From Cheilinus undulatus (lineage: Eukaryota; Chordata; Actinopteri; Labriformes; Labridae), in NCBI RefSeq assembly GCF_018320785.1, contig NC_054869.1, positions 31,102,289 to 31,166,288 on the forward strand: 64,000 nt of DNA, in the 5' to 3' direction. The position numbers and the translations under genes are program-made. Below are positions 37,698 to 49,700 of this stretch, piece after piece. The notes beneath the pieces were generated by a model. The model was not told the origin of the DNA. It saw nothing but the letters and a program-made list of their open reading frames with translations, and did not search any database. How positions within the stretch are numbered: position 1 is the first letter of the stretch; every line of letters begins with the position of its first letter.

Positions 37698-40361
37698 ATG
37701 TCTTCGGTTGAGTGTTTGAGAGACTTTGTCAACGAGCGACTGACTGCTGCTGTTGAAGAAATATTCGGAGTATTTAAAAGAACTATTATCCAGTATGAAG
37801 AAGAGATCTATCGTCAGCGCAGACTGTTGGATATCGTTTGGAAACCTCATATACAGTTACATAGAATAGGTATGTAAAACTTCCATGCTACATTCACACA
37901 AATGCAGGAATGCACGTTGTTTAACAAGGTGCGTGTTAAGAAAAATTCCAGCTTTGAATTGGCCTTAAACGACCTTGTGTGTTTCAGTGTTAAATTCCTC
38001 TCTGTGTTATCATACAACAGCAGAAAATGTGGACGCAAAGTAAGGGCCTAAAAAACAAGAGTTGGGCTTCACATTGAAATAGTTCAAATTGTCAGCTCTT
38101 AATTTTTGCTAAACAAATACAGCAAAGAAAACATGCTGCAAATAAAAAACGTACCATTACAAATACAATAAGCTGACATGCTAGCTTAACCATAAAACCA
38201 AGTAAACATAAGAGACAAAGCAAATATCCAGCAAACACAACTGCAGTGTTCCACTTTTTGCTGCATGTTTGTTCTTGTCATTTTATAAAATTATTTCCAA
38301 GCCTAATCCCTCTCACACAACTGTTTCGGATTGCTACAGTGCTTGCTAGCCAATACAGTGCCTATAAAAGTATTCACCCCTTTGGATGTTTTACCTTTCA
38401 ATTGATTTTATCAATATAGTCAATATAATTTGGCTTTTTTTATTTAAAAAACGTGTTAATGTCAAAGTGAAAACATATTTCCACAAAGTAACATGAATTA
38501 AATAAAAAATGTAGAGTAAAATAAGTGATAACATGAATATTCACCCCCTTTACTGACCTAATTGAAACATTGTCCAGCCAATTGGGCTAGTAGTCTCACA
38601 GTGAAATAGGGATCACCTGAATGCAGTGAATGTGTCTCAAGTGATTGTAGTATATAGACACCTGTGTCTCGAAGGTCTACTCACTGGTTAATCAGTATTC
38701 CTGGCTACCATTCCACCATGAGGACAAAAGAACAATCCAAGCAACTCAGAGAAAATGTTATTGAAAAGTAAAAGTCAGAGAATGGATACAGACATTTTTC
38801 TATGGCACTGGACATCCCCTGGAGTTTAGTCACATCCATCATCAAGAAACTGAAAGAATATGGCACATGTGTAAATTTCTCTAGATCCGACCGTCCTTAT
38901 AAACTGAGACCATGCAAGAAGGAGACTAGTGAGAGAGGCCACCACAACACCTACGACTACTCTGAAGAGTTTCAAGCTTCAGCAGCTGAGATTGGAGAGA
39001 CTCTGCATGCTACCGGTGTTGCTCTGGTTCTTCTCCAATCAAAGCTTTATGGGAGAGTGTCAAAGAAAAAGCCACTGTTGAAGAAAACTCATATGTAATC
39101 TGGAATTGAGTTTGCCTAAAGGTATGTGGGAGTCTCAGTGGTCATATGAAAGAAAGTTCTCTCATCTGGCCCTGGAAGGCCTGTAAAGGTAGAGGGTAAA
39201 ACCAAAAGAGAATTTGGGGCTGGACTTGCAAGAGCTGTTCACACTTGATCACCTGATCCCTGTGCGTCTTGACAGAGCTTGAGCAGTTTTGCAATGAATA
39301 ATTGAGTAAAATTCCACTGTCCAGATATGCAAGCCTGATTGAGACCTATCTACACAGACTATCGAGGTGAATCTATTAAATACTTTCTTGAAGAGGGTGA
39401 ATATTTATGCAGTAACTTATTTTACACTACATATTTTATTTAATTGGTATTACTTTGTATATACATGTTTTTTTTACTTTGACACTAAAGAGGTTTTTTT
39501 AATATGTTTTTTGTCAAATAAACCAAATTATATTGACCATGACTGATTTATAAAATTAATATAAGGGTAAAACATCCAAGGGGGGTGGATATGTTTTATG
39601 GGCATTGTATGTTGTTTGCTCGGGTGGAGTGATACTCCAAGTAAAAAGTTCCAGTTATGGTATATCAGCACTTATAGAATGCCTCTTGTCCAATCAGAAC
39701 GCTCATCTGGAACTAACTTTTGTGCAATGTCCTTTATACTGTTTGTATCTGTGTTTCTTCAGAGCTCCCACAGCACCATGTCTGTAAGGAGGAGGAGGTT
39801 TTTGCCGACCAGCAGCTCTGTAACCAGGAGAGGAACTCCAGTATGGATCAAGAAGACCCAGAGCCTCCACGGATTAAAGAGGAACCAGAGGAACTCCCCA
39901 CTAGTCAGGAGGGAGAGCCCCTAAGAACAGTCCATGCTTTCATTACGAAGCCATTTGCCTGTGGTATTTGTGGGGAGTCATTCAGTCAGAGATGTTCTCT
40001 TAAAAAACACAATACAATTCATACAGGGGAAAAGCCACATACTTGCAAAACCTGTGGCAAATCTTTCAGACTTGGTGCTTACTTGGCTCAACACGTGAGA
40101 ACGCACACAGGTGAAAAGCCTTTTACTTGTGAAACATGCAGCAGATCTTTCAGTATAAAAAGCAACTTGAAAGCTCACTATAGAATACACACGGGTGAGA
40201 GGCGGCACTCCTGCAGCGCTTGTGGGAAAAGATTTTATAAAAGGTCAGACTTGAATAGGCACTTTAAAATTCATGCAAAACATGATAGATCATTCAGATT
40301 TACTGCTGACTTGAGAGTTCACATGAGAAGACTCCACACTAGTCAGATACCACACCTGTAA
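37698..40361 (+). CDS. ZNF gene D, 4 intact fingers plus a half finger, 256 aa
   Basis: Exon 1 is 37698-37869 and exon 2 is 39763-40361. The donor is AATAG|GTATGT and the acceptor CTTCAG|AG, phase 1. Exon 1 starts [20 protein letters not shown]. The 1.9 kb intron carries a Tc1-like element. The exon 2 spacer keeps IKEE but is about 80 residues shorter than in paralogs, jumping from SQEGEPL to the first finger (residue 122), which suggests an in-frame deletion. Four complete fingers follow. A fifth (RSFRFTADLRVHMRRLH) has its His pair but lacks both Cys, so it cannot bind zinc normally. It belongs with E and H by finger sequence and 3' flank. It may be a shortened functional gene or an early-stage pseudogene. 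Confidence 0.8.
38356..39607 (+). mobile_element. Tc1-like element in the ZNF D intron, ends intact
   Basis: Flanked by TA on each side (38354-38355 and 39608-39609). The left end is CAGTGCCTATAAAAGTATTC and the right end, inverted, begins CAATGCCCATAAAACATATC. It codes an N-terminal transposase piece at 38802-39098 (DIPWSLVTSIIKKLKEYGT, then LYGRVSKKKPLLKK), with earlier HTH sequence recognisable upstream near 38720-38790. The C-terminal half is decayed, so the copy is not autonomous. Confidence 0.85.
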
Positions 40362-40594
40362 AAGAGCTGCAAATTAGATCCTTTAGTTTGATCTTCTTTC
40401 TGCATTAACCACAAGCAGACAAATAGCCGTGTGTCAAGAGAAGTGTGGGAGATGATCTCTATAAGTTGAAGCAAAACAGTTTTCCACTGAAGGTTGAGGC
40501 CATGGTATCTTGGTGTTGAAGATTTTTTGTCATTTGTACTTTTTCAGTCAAGAGAGACTGCATTTTAAGTGAACAATTATTTATTGTAGTTTTA

Positions 40595-40975
40595 GAAAAC
40601 AAGAAATGTGCAATATCTTCTGCATTTAGACTCCATCTGGATGTCTTTGTGTATCCTAAAAGCAGGATAGGAAAAAACCCTTTCAGAGATTAGACACTGG
40701 TGGTGAAGATGGATGAGGGATGCGATGTGGGGTGGCCATTTGAAGAACTGGACATGAAGTGACCGGGTTGGAGGAGACTCAGACTGATTTACGATGAAGA
40801 CAAACTGACAGCAGCAGAGAGGAGGGCGGGGTTGGCAGCAAGTTGATTGGTTCATAAAGGTCATGTCTGGATGTGCTTGATTTGGTACTTAAAACCCCCC
40901 ATAATCAGCTGATCACCAGAGCAGAATGAACAAAGATCGAGTGAGCAGTATCAGTGAATGTGGAACAGTATTTCT
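40595..40975. repeat. ZNF-flank repeat, copy 2 (shorter)
   Basis: Shares GAAATGTGCAATATCTTC, GACACTGGTGGTGAAGATGG, GATGAGGGATGC and CAGCTGATCACCAGAGCAG with copies at 27985-28460 and 55610-56150. It interrupts a 3' flank that is otherwise alignable between genes D and H. Confidence 0.65.
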
Positions 40976-41262
40976 GCTTTACCTAGCGCATACCTTCATT
41001 TCTGTCAAATTGCTTGTAAATTAAAAAAAAAAAAAATTGAAAAGCAGTGTGACATTGAAACTGTGAAACCTTCAAGTATGGTGTTTGTTAAACTATGATT
41101 TCATCCTGACAACAAAACTTTATTTATGCTGCATGGAAAAAAAACTTTGTATTACTATGTGTTTTTTGCACACTTTGCACTAGATTTAGATTTTTACAGT
41201 AGCTTTTGATTTGTCACAAACTGCGATGAGATGACTGTTAGTGATATGCCTTTATTTATAAT

Positions 41263-41268
41263 AATAAA
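41263..41268 (+). terminator. Candidate polyadenylation signal, gene D
   Basis: AATAAA in a block (41085-41290) that aligns with the 3' flank of gene H, where an AATAAA sits at the matching place (62082-62087). Conservation between paralogs supports use. Confidence 0.5.
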
Positions 41269-41364
41269 TCTAGTAATCAATGCTCAAAGTAATGAAGTCA
41301 AATCATGTCTTTTTTTTTACCTCATTCGTGCATTTTTAATAGAAATATTTGCAACGTGTTTGCC

Positions 41365-41655
41365 TTCTGGACAACTGTCAAATCAGCAGTCTACCCCAGG
41401 ATTGTGGTTATACTGACCCAGAGTGGGAATGAAGGCTATGAAACCTTTAGGAGGTGGATTTTTTTTCACAATATTCTAATATTTTCAGATAGCGGATTTT
41501 TGAATTTCATGAGTAAGCTGTTATCAAGACTGAAAAAACAAAGTCTTCAAATGTTTCACAGTATGTTTGGCGAATCTAGAATTCGCGGAAAAGTAACTTT
41601 TGAAGTAAATCACGGGGTAAAATGAACCTTTGCATGATATTATTCTTTTTAGCTA
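41365..41655 (+). mobile_element. Right end of a long-TIR Tc1-like fossil
   Basis: GGACAACTGTCAAATCAGCA and a following CCCAGGATTGTG correspond to the start-codon region of the 21-kb element in inverse. Then CACAATATTCTAATATTTTC and GCGAATCTAGAATTCGC match its terminal repeat. Only the end portion is present, just upstream of the gene E promoter. Confidence 0.6.
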
Positions 41656-41847
41656 TAATTGTATATGCATTTTTCAGGTTGTTGAAATTCAGCTTTCAAA
41701 GATCAGCATTAAAAGACGGAGAAAAGCACGGAATAAGTTACATTCTCTTAACTTATAATTGAATCGAGTAGTTCAGAATAGCAGAGGAGCGGGGTGTTAC
41801 TTATTTTAAAGAAATTAAATAGCCTCCTAATCTCCTGCGACGGTTGC

Positions 41848-41904
41848 AAGCGGAACTAAACATGAACGGGGATTTGATAGCGTGACACACATCGGAAGTA
41901 AACA
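41848..41904 (+). promoter_or_regulatory. Cluster promoter block of fusion gene E, with a second half-copy
   Basis: GTGACACACATCGGAAGTAA followed by ACA lies at 41882-41904, 17 bp before the ATG. A second related element, AGCGGAACTAAACATG, lies at about 41849-41864. Both resemble the AGCGGAAGTAAACA core upstream of B, G and H. The fusion gene therefore keeps the ZNF-cluster promoter, closer to the start codon than in the others. Confidence 0.65.
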
Positions 41905-41920
41905 AGCAGGAGGGCTGAAG

Positions 41921-44900
41921 ATGGAGACGCACGGGGGTTGTCTTGATCAAAAAGGTTCTAAAGACGGCAAAGTTTGCCAGTTAAGGCGGAGTTATGATGC
42001 CAGTTTTAAGATGATGGTCATAAATGCAGCAGAGTCATTAAACAACAACCGCCAGACAGCGAAGAAATACGGTATTTCAGAGTGTCATGTCCGACGATGG
42101 CGAGCCCAAAAAGAGCTTCTTCAGACCGCTGACAGTCAGAGGAAAGCTTACCGGGGTCCGAAAAGCGGTCGCTTCAGGGAGATTGACCAGAGAGTGTGTG
42201 AATATTTCAGAGAAAAACAAACCGAAGGCATGCCTCTATCTAGAGCCGTCCTCAAGCTGAAGGCCTTGCAGATCGCAAAGGAGCTGAACATACCGAGCAC
42301 CGACTTCACAGCGAGCATTGGCTGGTGCACGAGACTGCTGCACCGAAACGGACTATCACTGCGGCCCAGGTCAAAGTCGAGTCAGAGCCAAACGATTAAC
42401 TCAATGGAAAAGGACTCATATCCTCTGGATCAGATAGACAACGCTGAGCAGACATCTGTGATTTCTGACATGCAATCATCTGTCACATTACACGAGAAAG
42501 GTAAGACATCAGGATTATGCTAAGGAATGGTCAATTGGAAATGGGCCTGTTGTTGGCAATAACTGTTGGATTAAGACTACCCTTCTTAAGAAGATGTTTA
42601 ATAACAGCTGTTTTGATTGATGAAGGAAAATATCAAGAGTTTACTATCTCTTGCACCTGAGGGGCCAAGCAGTGAAAACATTTTTAATTGGTAAGGATGG
42701 GATCCAGGCAGCATGTTGAGGATCTGAGCTGCTGAACAATGTCCCTATCTTTATAAACCTGGGCGTGTCAAAGTGGGACATGGTTGTATTAATAACATTA
42801 ATAATATTGTTCCTGGTTGTGTTCCAGCTCGAGCAGTATCATCTTAATGCTTTGTTCTGTATCCCCTCAGAGCTCCAACAGCACCATGTCTGCAAGGAGG
42901 AGGAGCCATTTGACCAGCAGCCCTGTAAGCAGAAGAGGAACTCCAGTCTGGACCAAGAAGACCACAAACCTCCTGAAATTAAAGAGGAACCGGTGGAATT
43001 TAGCACCAGTCACGAGAGAGAGCAGCTTGAGCTGAAACTGGAGACTGACACATTGTTGTTGACCTTTACTTGTGAGGAAAGTGACCAACAGTCTGTCCTT
43101 CACAACTCACATAATCCTCATACAGGTAAATAAAAAGTCTGTAAATGTTCCATTTGAGGGAATTTTCTAAGTGTATATTATGATTGCTGGGTGTATCATG
43201 AGCTAAGAAGCTCATACTTGCAAGAATAGTGGGAAAATCTTCCTTTTTACCAATAGTGCCTTAGTTTGTTTATTTCATCAGGATGTTGAATACTCTGTGT
43301 GCCACTCTAGGGTTCCTACTGCCCCCTAATTACACATCAAAACATAACCGTTTAGTTTAAATTGGCCTTCAGGGGCTTACCTAATTTAATAAAACAAGCA
43401 GGAGAAATAAAACCAAACACAGCCCTGATTATTTCAGTACATCCAGCTACTAGCTAGCTCACAACATTATCAGCCTCTCAGTAGTATCTTCTTACTTTTG
43501 TTTTGCTTCCCTCCAGAGCTCCCACTGCAACATGTTTGTAAGGAGGAGGAGGATCTCTCTGACCAGCAGCTCTGTAACCAAGAGAGGAACTCCAGTCTGG
43601 ACCAAGAGGACCACAAACCTCCACAAATTAAAGAGGAGCCGGAGGAACTCTGCACTACTCAGAAGAGAGAGGATCTTGATCTGAAGCAGGACATTGAAAG
43701 CTTCATTTACTCTCCTCCATACGAGGAGAATGTTGACAGTGACCCAGAGCTAAATGGTGACCAAAAGCTCTTCTCTCACGACTCTCATGTACTTGAGGAC
43801 CAAAATCTCCAAGAGGACTGGTGTGGAGTCTCAGGATCAACAGACAATGCAGTTTCACTGTCAGTGATTCAGTATCACATAATCAAAAGTGAAAGTGACA
43901 AAGAGACTGAAGACTTTGAGTTGACGATTACTTGTGAGGAAAGTGACGATATAGAACCAGAAGAAAGATGTAACAACCAGCTCCTAACTGACATTCAAGC
44001 CTCAGAATTAATGAGAAAACCAAAAGAGATTATTCAAAAAGGCATAAATCACAACCTTGAATTGTCAGAAAATGACAATAATTCCCTCACAGGTGAAACA
44101 CCTTTCAAATGTGACTCATGTGAGGAAACTTTTAAGAATAAGTCAGAGTTAAAGACTCATGTACGTGTCCATACAGGTAAAAAGACACACACATGCAAGA
44201 GCTGTGGGAAAATATTTAGTTTCCTGTCAACTCTGAAAATTCATACAAGAATCCACACAGGTGAAAAGCCATTTTCTTGCCAAACGTGTGGAAAAAGTTT
44301 TATATATAACTATTTATTAGAAAGCCACATGAGAACACACACAGGTGAGAGGCCTTACTGTTGTAGCTTGTGTGTGAAAAGATTTGCAGTGATGTCAGAA
44401 TTGAATAGACACATTAGAACTCACACAGGGGAAAAGCCTTTCACTTGTGGAATATGCAGCAGATCTTTTGCAGAAAAGCGTGAATTGACAGTTCATATGA
44501 GAACACACACAGGTGAGAGGCCTTATTCCTGCAGCACCTGTGGAAAAGCTTTCTATCGGGGGTCGCACTTAAATCGACACATTAGAATTCATATAGGAGG
44601 AAAACCGCTGACTTGCACAGCCTGTGGCAGATCATTCAGAGAAATAGGTGACTTGACAGAACACATAAGAAAGGTCCACTCAGGCAACAGGCCGTATTCC
44701 TGTGATACATGTGGGAAATCCTTTGGCAATAGATGCACATTGAATAGTCACATTAGAATTCATACAGGCGAGATGCCGTTTGCTTGCAAAACCTGTGGAA
44801 AGTCTTTCAGAGCAAATGGTGATCTTAAAGTCCACGTTAGAAGAGCTCACACAGGTGAAAAGCCTTACCTTTGTGTGATCTGTGGAAAAAGTTACTTTGA

Positions 44901-44946
44901 TTCATCTAATTATTCACGGCACATGAAATCGCATGTAGGCACATAG
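41921..44946 (+). CDS. Fusion gene E: pogo-type HTH DNA-binding exon joined to 10 C2H2 fingers, 669 aa
   Basis: Exon 1 is 41921-42500 (donor GAAAG|GTAAGA, phase 1) and the finger exon is 43517-44946 (acceptor CCTCCAG|AG, phase 1). They join to 670 codons. Exon 1 (193 residues) has a Brinker/Psq-like HTH at about residues 22-75 ([34 protein letters not shown]), the bridge [12 protein letters not shown], then a CENP-B/Tc5-type HTH at about 85-148 ([36 protein letters not shown]). This is the N-terminal DNA-binding half of pogo-family transposases; no DDE catalytic domain follows. The finger exon opens [13 protein letters not shown], has IKEE, then ten fingers (about 390-667). An optional phase-symmetric exon 2a (42871-43125) would give 754 aa. 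No MSSVE-type exon 1 remains. If unspliced, exon 1 would stop at 42523. Transcript evidence is not visible from DNA. Confidence 0.78.
42871..43125 (+). other. Exon 2a of gene E: truncated duplicate of the ZNF spacer exon
   Basis: Begins after CCCCTCAG with the usual exon 2 opening ([12 protein letters not shown], then [13 protein letters not shown]) and runs 85 codons to CATACAG|GTAAAT. It has phase 1 at both ends, so inclusion or skipping keeps the frame. If the donor is not used, it ends two codons later in a TAA. It lacks fingers: the homologous position in exon 2b is the linker just before finger 1. It may be a cassette exon, an alternative last exon giving a fingerless HTH protein, or a dead duplicate. 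Confidence 0.5.
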
Positions 44947-46605
44947 CCTGGTGTTAACGCAAAACTATTTTTCAAGTAGCAGGGGATTTATTTTGTCTTG
45001 GTGTAATGAAGGAATAAGAGACGTTTTAGTTTATAAATCTCGATTGACAATGCATACAAGGTAGCATGCAGGCTTGTAGCCTTGGATTTGTAAGATTAAG
45101 ATGTGTGTGAGATTCTTCAGTTTCATAATCCTAGATTAAAACCCCCTGGGCTCAGCTGTTACCCTCACAGATTTGGAAGACCATTATTCCTAAAAGTAAA
45201 AGTACTCACAGCTGTCTCTTGTCAAATTGCTAACTCACACACATCAGCACTGCTCACCTGACATCTTTTACATTTGTGAGGCTTCACTACTTAAGCCCTA
45301 GGCCGGAGATATACCTGCTGTTTACTAGGGGTGAGGGGAAAAATCCATACAGCATAGTAATGACATATTTTGAATGGCAAAATTGTACTGATTAATGTTG
45401 ATTAATTTTTTCAGATTAATTTCTAAACGACCTGAGGTCAATGGCGCTAGAAAATAAAATCAATTGCTTTTTCAACTTGATGGTTCTGTAGCTCCCTTTA
45501 TCCATTGAGGTCAATAGAGGAGACGTCATAGAGCAGGAGAAAGTAAAATAAATATGGGAGCACCACAGGAGGGCATTTGGAAGTATCCTTGTGTTTAGAT
45601 CAATAATATAAAAATTAAAAAAAATTAAGCTGGTGTGAAGAATTCAAAATTCAAGCTCATGTCTTAAAATTCGTCTCAACGATGCTACAGAACAGAAATT
45701 TCAATTAAAATAACTTTTTTTGAACCTAAAACTTTCGGCCGTGTAATATATTGGAGGTGTTTCAGTGTTAAAGCACACCATCTAGGTGTTTTGTTATATG
45801 ACTGATATGACCTGTTGTAACCATTGGTTGACTATATTAAATTATGTTAAAGCAGTGTCCAAATGTATCTACAGTTTGTTTCTGAAGTCCTGTTAGAACA
45901 TTCTGTGGTTGTGAAGATTGCATGGGAAATCTATTCTGATTAAAAAAGAACAAAAATCAGCACTTTAAATAAATGAATAAATCCTTTTATGTTTTGATTA
46001 TTTTTTGCACATCTTATTAATTTTGTGAGAAAATAAATGGTCATTTCGCTCCACCATTTTTCTTTAATGTCACAAAGAATGTCCTTGTGTAGATTTTGCA
46101 TTGACTTCAAACTTGAGCTTATGACATTAGACTAAACAAAAATAAATTCAATTGTTGAATCTAATTTCATGTTCTCTAGTCCCGCTGTTAAGTATATTGA
46201 TGGTTCCTTGAATTTGAAGGCTTCTTTGAAATGCCACAAAATAAATGTCTCGAAATTTTTACTATATCACAGTCAGAATTTCGTTGCAGTATCCCACAAG
46301 ACCACCTCCAGCCGTTACAATTATAACATTGTAACCAAAAACAAACACTGATGTCTGTCGATACAACACGCAGCTCTGGCATGCGTTACAGGTGAAGCAA
46401 AAATCATAAAACATGGGAAAGACTCGGGATGTCGTTTGCGACAAGGCTCCTCTCGGGATACGCCCCCACGATCGTCGGGGGAGGCAAATCTTGCCCCAAT
46501 TTGGCCTTAAAATCCTGTAGTGTGTGGCCGGCTTTTATGTACTGTAAATTCAAGCATGAACGTGGAACGCAACCTCAGTTCACGTCTTCTGCCGGAGCTT
46601 AGCGA
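44947..46605. other. Intergenic between E and F
   Basis: The left part (45050-45320) is 3' flank shared with the ZNF relic flank at 36740-37000. From about 46160 to 46540 there is CpG-containing, repeat-like DNA of no assigned family. It holds a hairpin at 46463-46481 (CCCCC, then the palindrome ACGATCGT, then CGGGGG) and AGTGTGTGGCCGGC. No gene recognised. Confidence 0.45.
45453..45458 (+). terminator. Candidate polyadenylation signal, gene E
   Basis: AATAAA about 510 nt after the gene E stop codon, in AT-rich DNA. No closer canonical signal was noticed. Confidence 0.3.
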
Positions 46606-46630
46606 GTGTTACAATAACAGGAAGTACACA
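46606..46630 (+). promoter_or_regulatory. Decayed cluster promoter block, gene F
   Basis: GTGTTACAATAACAGGAAGT followed by ACACA, about 90 bp before the ATG. It aligns with the TGTGACAC plus GGAAGTAAACA block of paralogs. The GGAAGT ETS core survives; the flanking bases have drifted. Confidence 0.45.
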
Positions 46631-46717
46631 GTGCGCTAGTGGCGTTGTTTTCGTATCTCGCGGATAAGTGTGTGGTCCTTACCTAGGATATTATTGAATT
46701 TGTGTATTGGTTTGAAG

Positions 46718-49700
46718 ATGTCCTCGGTCGAGAGCTTGAGAGAGTTTGTGAACGAGAGACTGAGTGCTGCTGCCGAAGAAATATTTGGAGTTTTTCAAAG
46801 AACTGTCGTCGAGTATGAAGAAGAGATCTATCGTCAGCGTAAATTGTTGGATATCGTTTTAAATCCTGAAGTAAAGCTACCCCGGATTGGTGTGTAAACT
46901 CATCCTGTTTTCAATACAGGTTCTCATTATTATAAATTACACGGAAACCATGCAACTTTAAAACACTGGCTGAGGTATAACAACAACGTAGCACGTGTTT
47001 GTTGTGTACTGAATATTAGGGATGCACGGTACTGGGTTTTTGCCGATATCCAATATGCCAGTATTTACAAAAATATTTTCAGCATTTACATATACTTAAA
47101 TGCAGGTAAGACCTCAAATTTCAGACCTTAAAAACCACTTCATCTTGAAGATAAAAAAATAAACACATTTCAATCCGTAAAACATGCTTTAGAATTTAAG
47201 GAGTGATGATGAATGAAGAAAAAGACATCAGCATCAAATATCTGCCAACACTAAGAGGTAAAAAAAAAAAACTACACCACTATTGTACTCAAGCAAAGAA
47301 CAGATACTCTGTTTAAAATGTACTTAAGTATAAAAGTATCAGGGTATACATCCACTCAAATTAAATTAAAATGTATCTATTTTAAAGTTTACATTAAGTA
47401 CTGAGTAGCTACTGATAACTTGTATAGTTAAATTTATGATCAGTCTTTATCAGAACAACAAGAGAATAGATCTCCAACCAGGTTGTTTATGTAAAGTCAC
47501 ACCTGTCTAATAAAGTACAATATACAGCAAAATTGACAGTTTTAATTGAACTCATATTGAGTTAGATTAACACTTTAAACAGTGTTCAACAGGCAAAAAC
47601 ATAGAACACATGTAAACACTCTGCCCCAGGGCATGATGGGAAACTGCGTACACATCTCCCCAGATTTTAAATTGCAATAGACGGAGATTAGATCAGTTCA
47701 CTCTTTAAAGGGGTTAAACTAACACTGCTGGATCAACACGGTCAACTAAAGGCCGCCTCAGACTACGAGAGAGTCTTTCACTCTACAATAAAAATAGATA
47801 AAGAAAAAGTGATAGTTGCAGTCTTTTGCTTGTTAAAAAGGGAAATAAGACACAATTATGGATTGGATTATGGATAATAAGTATGGATGTATCAAGGACA
47901 ATATGGACTGGCTCTCTGTCAGATAGGACCTAAGGTATACATGTGGTAATGTAAATTAAAAAAATAAATAAAATTTATACATTAGTTTTAGGGAATAAAA
48001 GTGGATAAAAAGTAGTTAATCCTGTAAATAATGATGCAAAGATAAGGAGCAAATGTTCTCCTGTAATTAGACGTTGGGATTCACGTTGTTGATGTCAGGT
48101 CAGGGTGTCAAACTAGACGATGTAAGAAAAATTCTGACATGCTAGTCTTGGTAAATCGTGGTCATGGGGCTTCATAGACATGTTGTTAATTATGCCACAC
48201 TACAAGACTGTTTGTTGTTCCCGACGCTCTAAATCGATTCCAAGTTTTGACGATGAGCTGCGACATTGCAGTTAGGCTTAAATCTGGCTGAATTTGTGTA
48301 GTCTGAGCCAGCCGTAACTCAAACACTGAAGACCGCTTCATTCAGAATGGATTTAAAGTTATGCTAGAGGAGTTAAATCAACTCTGAATGGTTTAACCCT
48401 GAGATATCAGCACTACTACTATACTATAGTTTTGCTGTGTGCAACAACTGTTTTGGAATGTGATGTGGAATTCTTCCCTTGCTATGTGCTACAGTCAACA
48501 GAGGTAGAAGAAGTACAAGAGCATTGTACTCAAGTAAAAGTGCAGTTACTCTGTTTAATACTTATCTAAGTAGAATTAAAAGTACTGATTTTAAGGTACA
48601 CACAACAAAGTACAAGTATATTTAAAAAACTACTAAATTACAGTATGCTGAGTAAAATGTAATTAGTTACTTTCCATCCCTCTGTATACTGATAGTATCG
48701 TACATCCCTACTGACTATCATCACTGCTATAATCCCCCTATACAACAATACAGTACTCCCTCTAGCTACTGTGTTCCCATGGTCATCAAACAGCTTTTTA
48801 GTTTGAATAACATTTATTTTGGGGATTGAATAAGAGTTGGCTCTTTGATTCGGAAATAATAACTAGAATTATTTGGACAGACAGTCTGCTGTGAAGTTAA
48901 CGTACATTTTTTAGAGCATCTGGTGAGAGTGTAGTGATTCAAAAAGTCAAAAATTCCAGCCATATTTTGCTCTTTATCAGCCTGTCATACATTGCCTGAA
49001 CACCAACTGTTGTATTATATGCTTCATACTTTCTGTTTTTCTGTCCTTCCAGATCTCCCACAGCAGTATGTCTGTGAGCAGGACAAGGTTCTCTCAGACC
49101 AGCAGCTCTGTCACCAGGAGAGGAGCTCCAGTCTGTACCAGGAGGATCCAGAGCTTACACAGATTAAAGAGGAACAGGAGGAACTCTTCATTGGTCTGGA
49201 GGGAGGGCAGCTTGAACTGAAGGAGGAGACTGATAAATTCATGTTGAATTCTACCTATGAGGAAAGTCAACACAGTGATCCCAAACCAGGAAGTGACCAC
49301 CAGCTCATCTTTCACAACTCACTTTTAGCTGATCAAGATCTCAGACTAGGCCAGCATGGAGACTCGGGATCAGTTCTTAATTCAAGACTAGAATCAAAGA
49401 ATAGACCTTACCAAAGCAATGGTCACTCTGACAATGTATACATCCCAAACTTTCCAGATTGTCACTGTACATTTCATTTGGGGAAAAAGGTTTTCAAATG
49501 TGACAAGTGTGGGAAAACTTTTAAACACAAGGCTGGATTTCAGGCACACTCAAATGCCCACACAGGTAGGAGGCCGTATCTTTGCAAGACATGTGGGAAA
49601 ACATTCAGTTGCATGTCAGCGCTAAAAAATCATTTTAGAATCCACACAGGTGAGAAGCCATATACTTGCCAAATTTGTGGGAAAGATTTCCGATTTAGTG

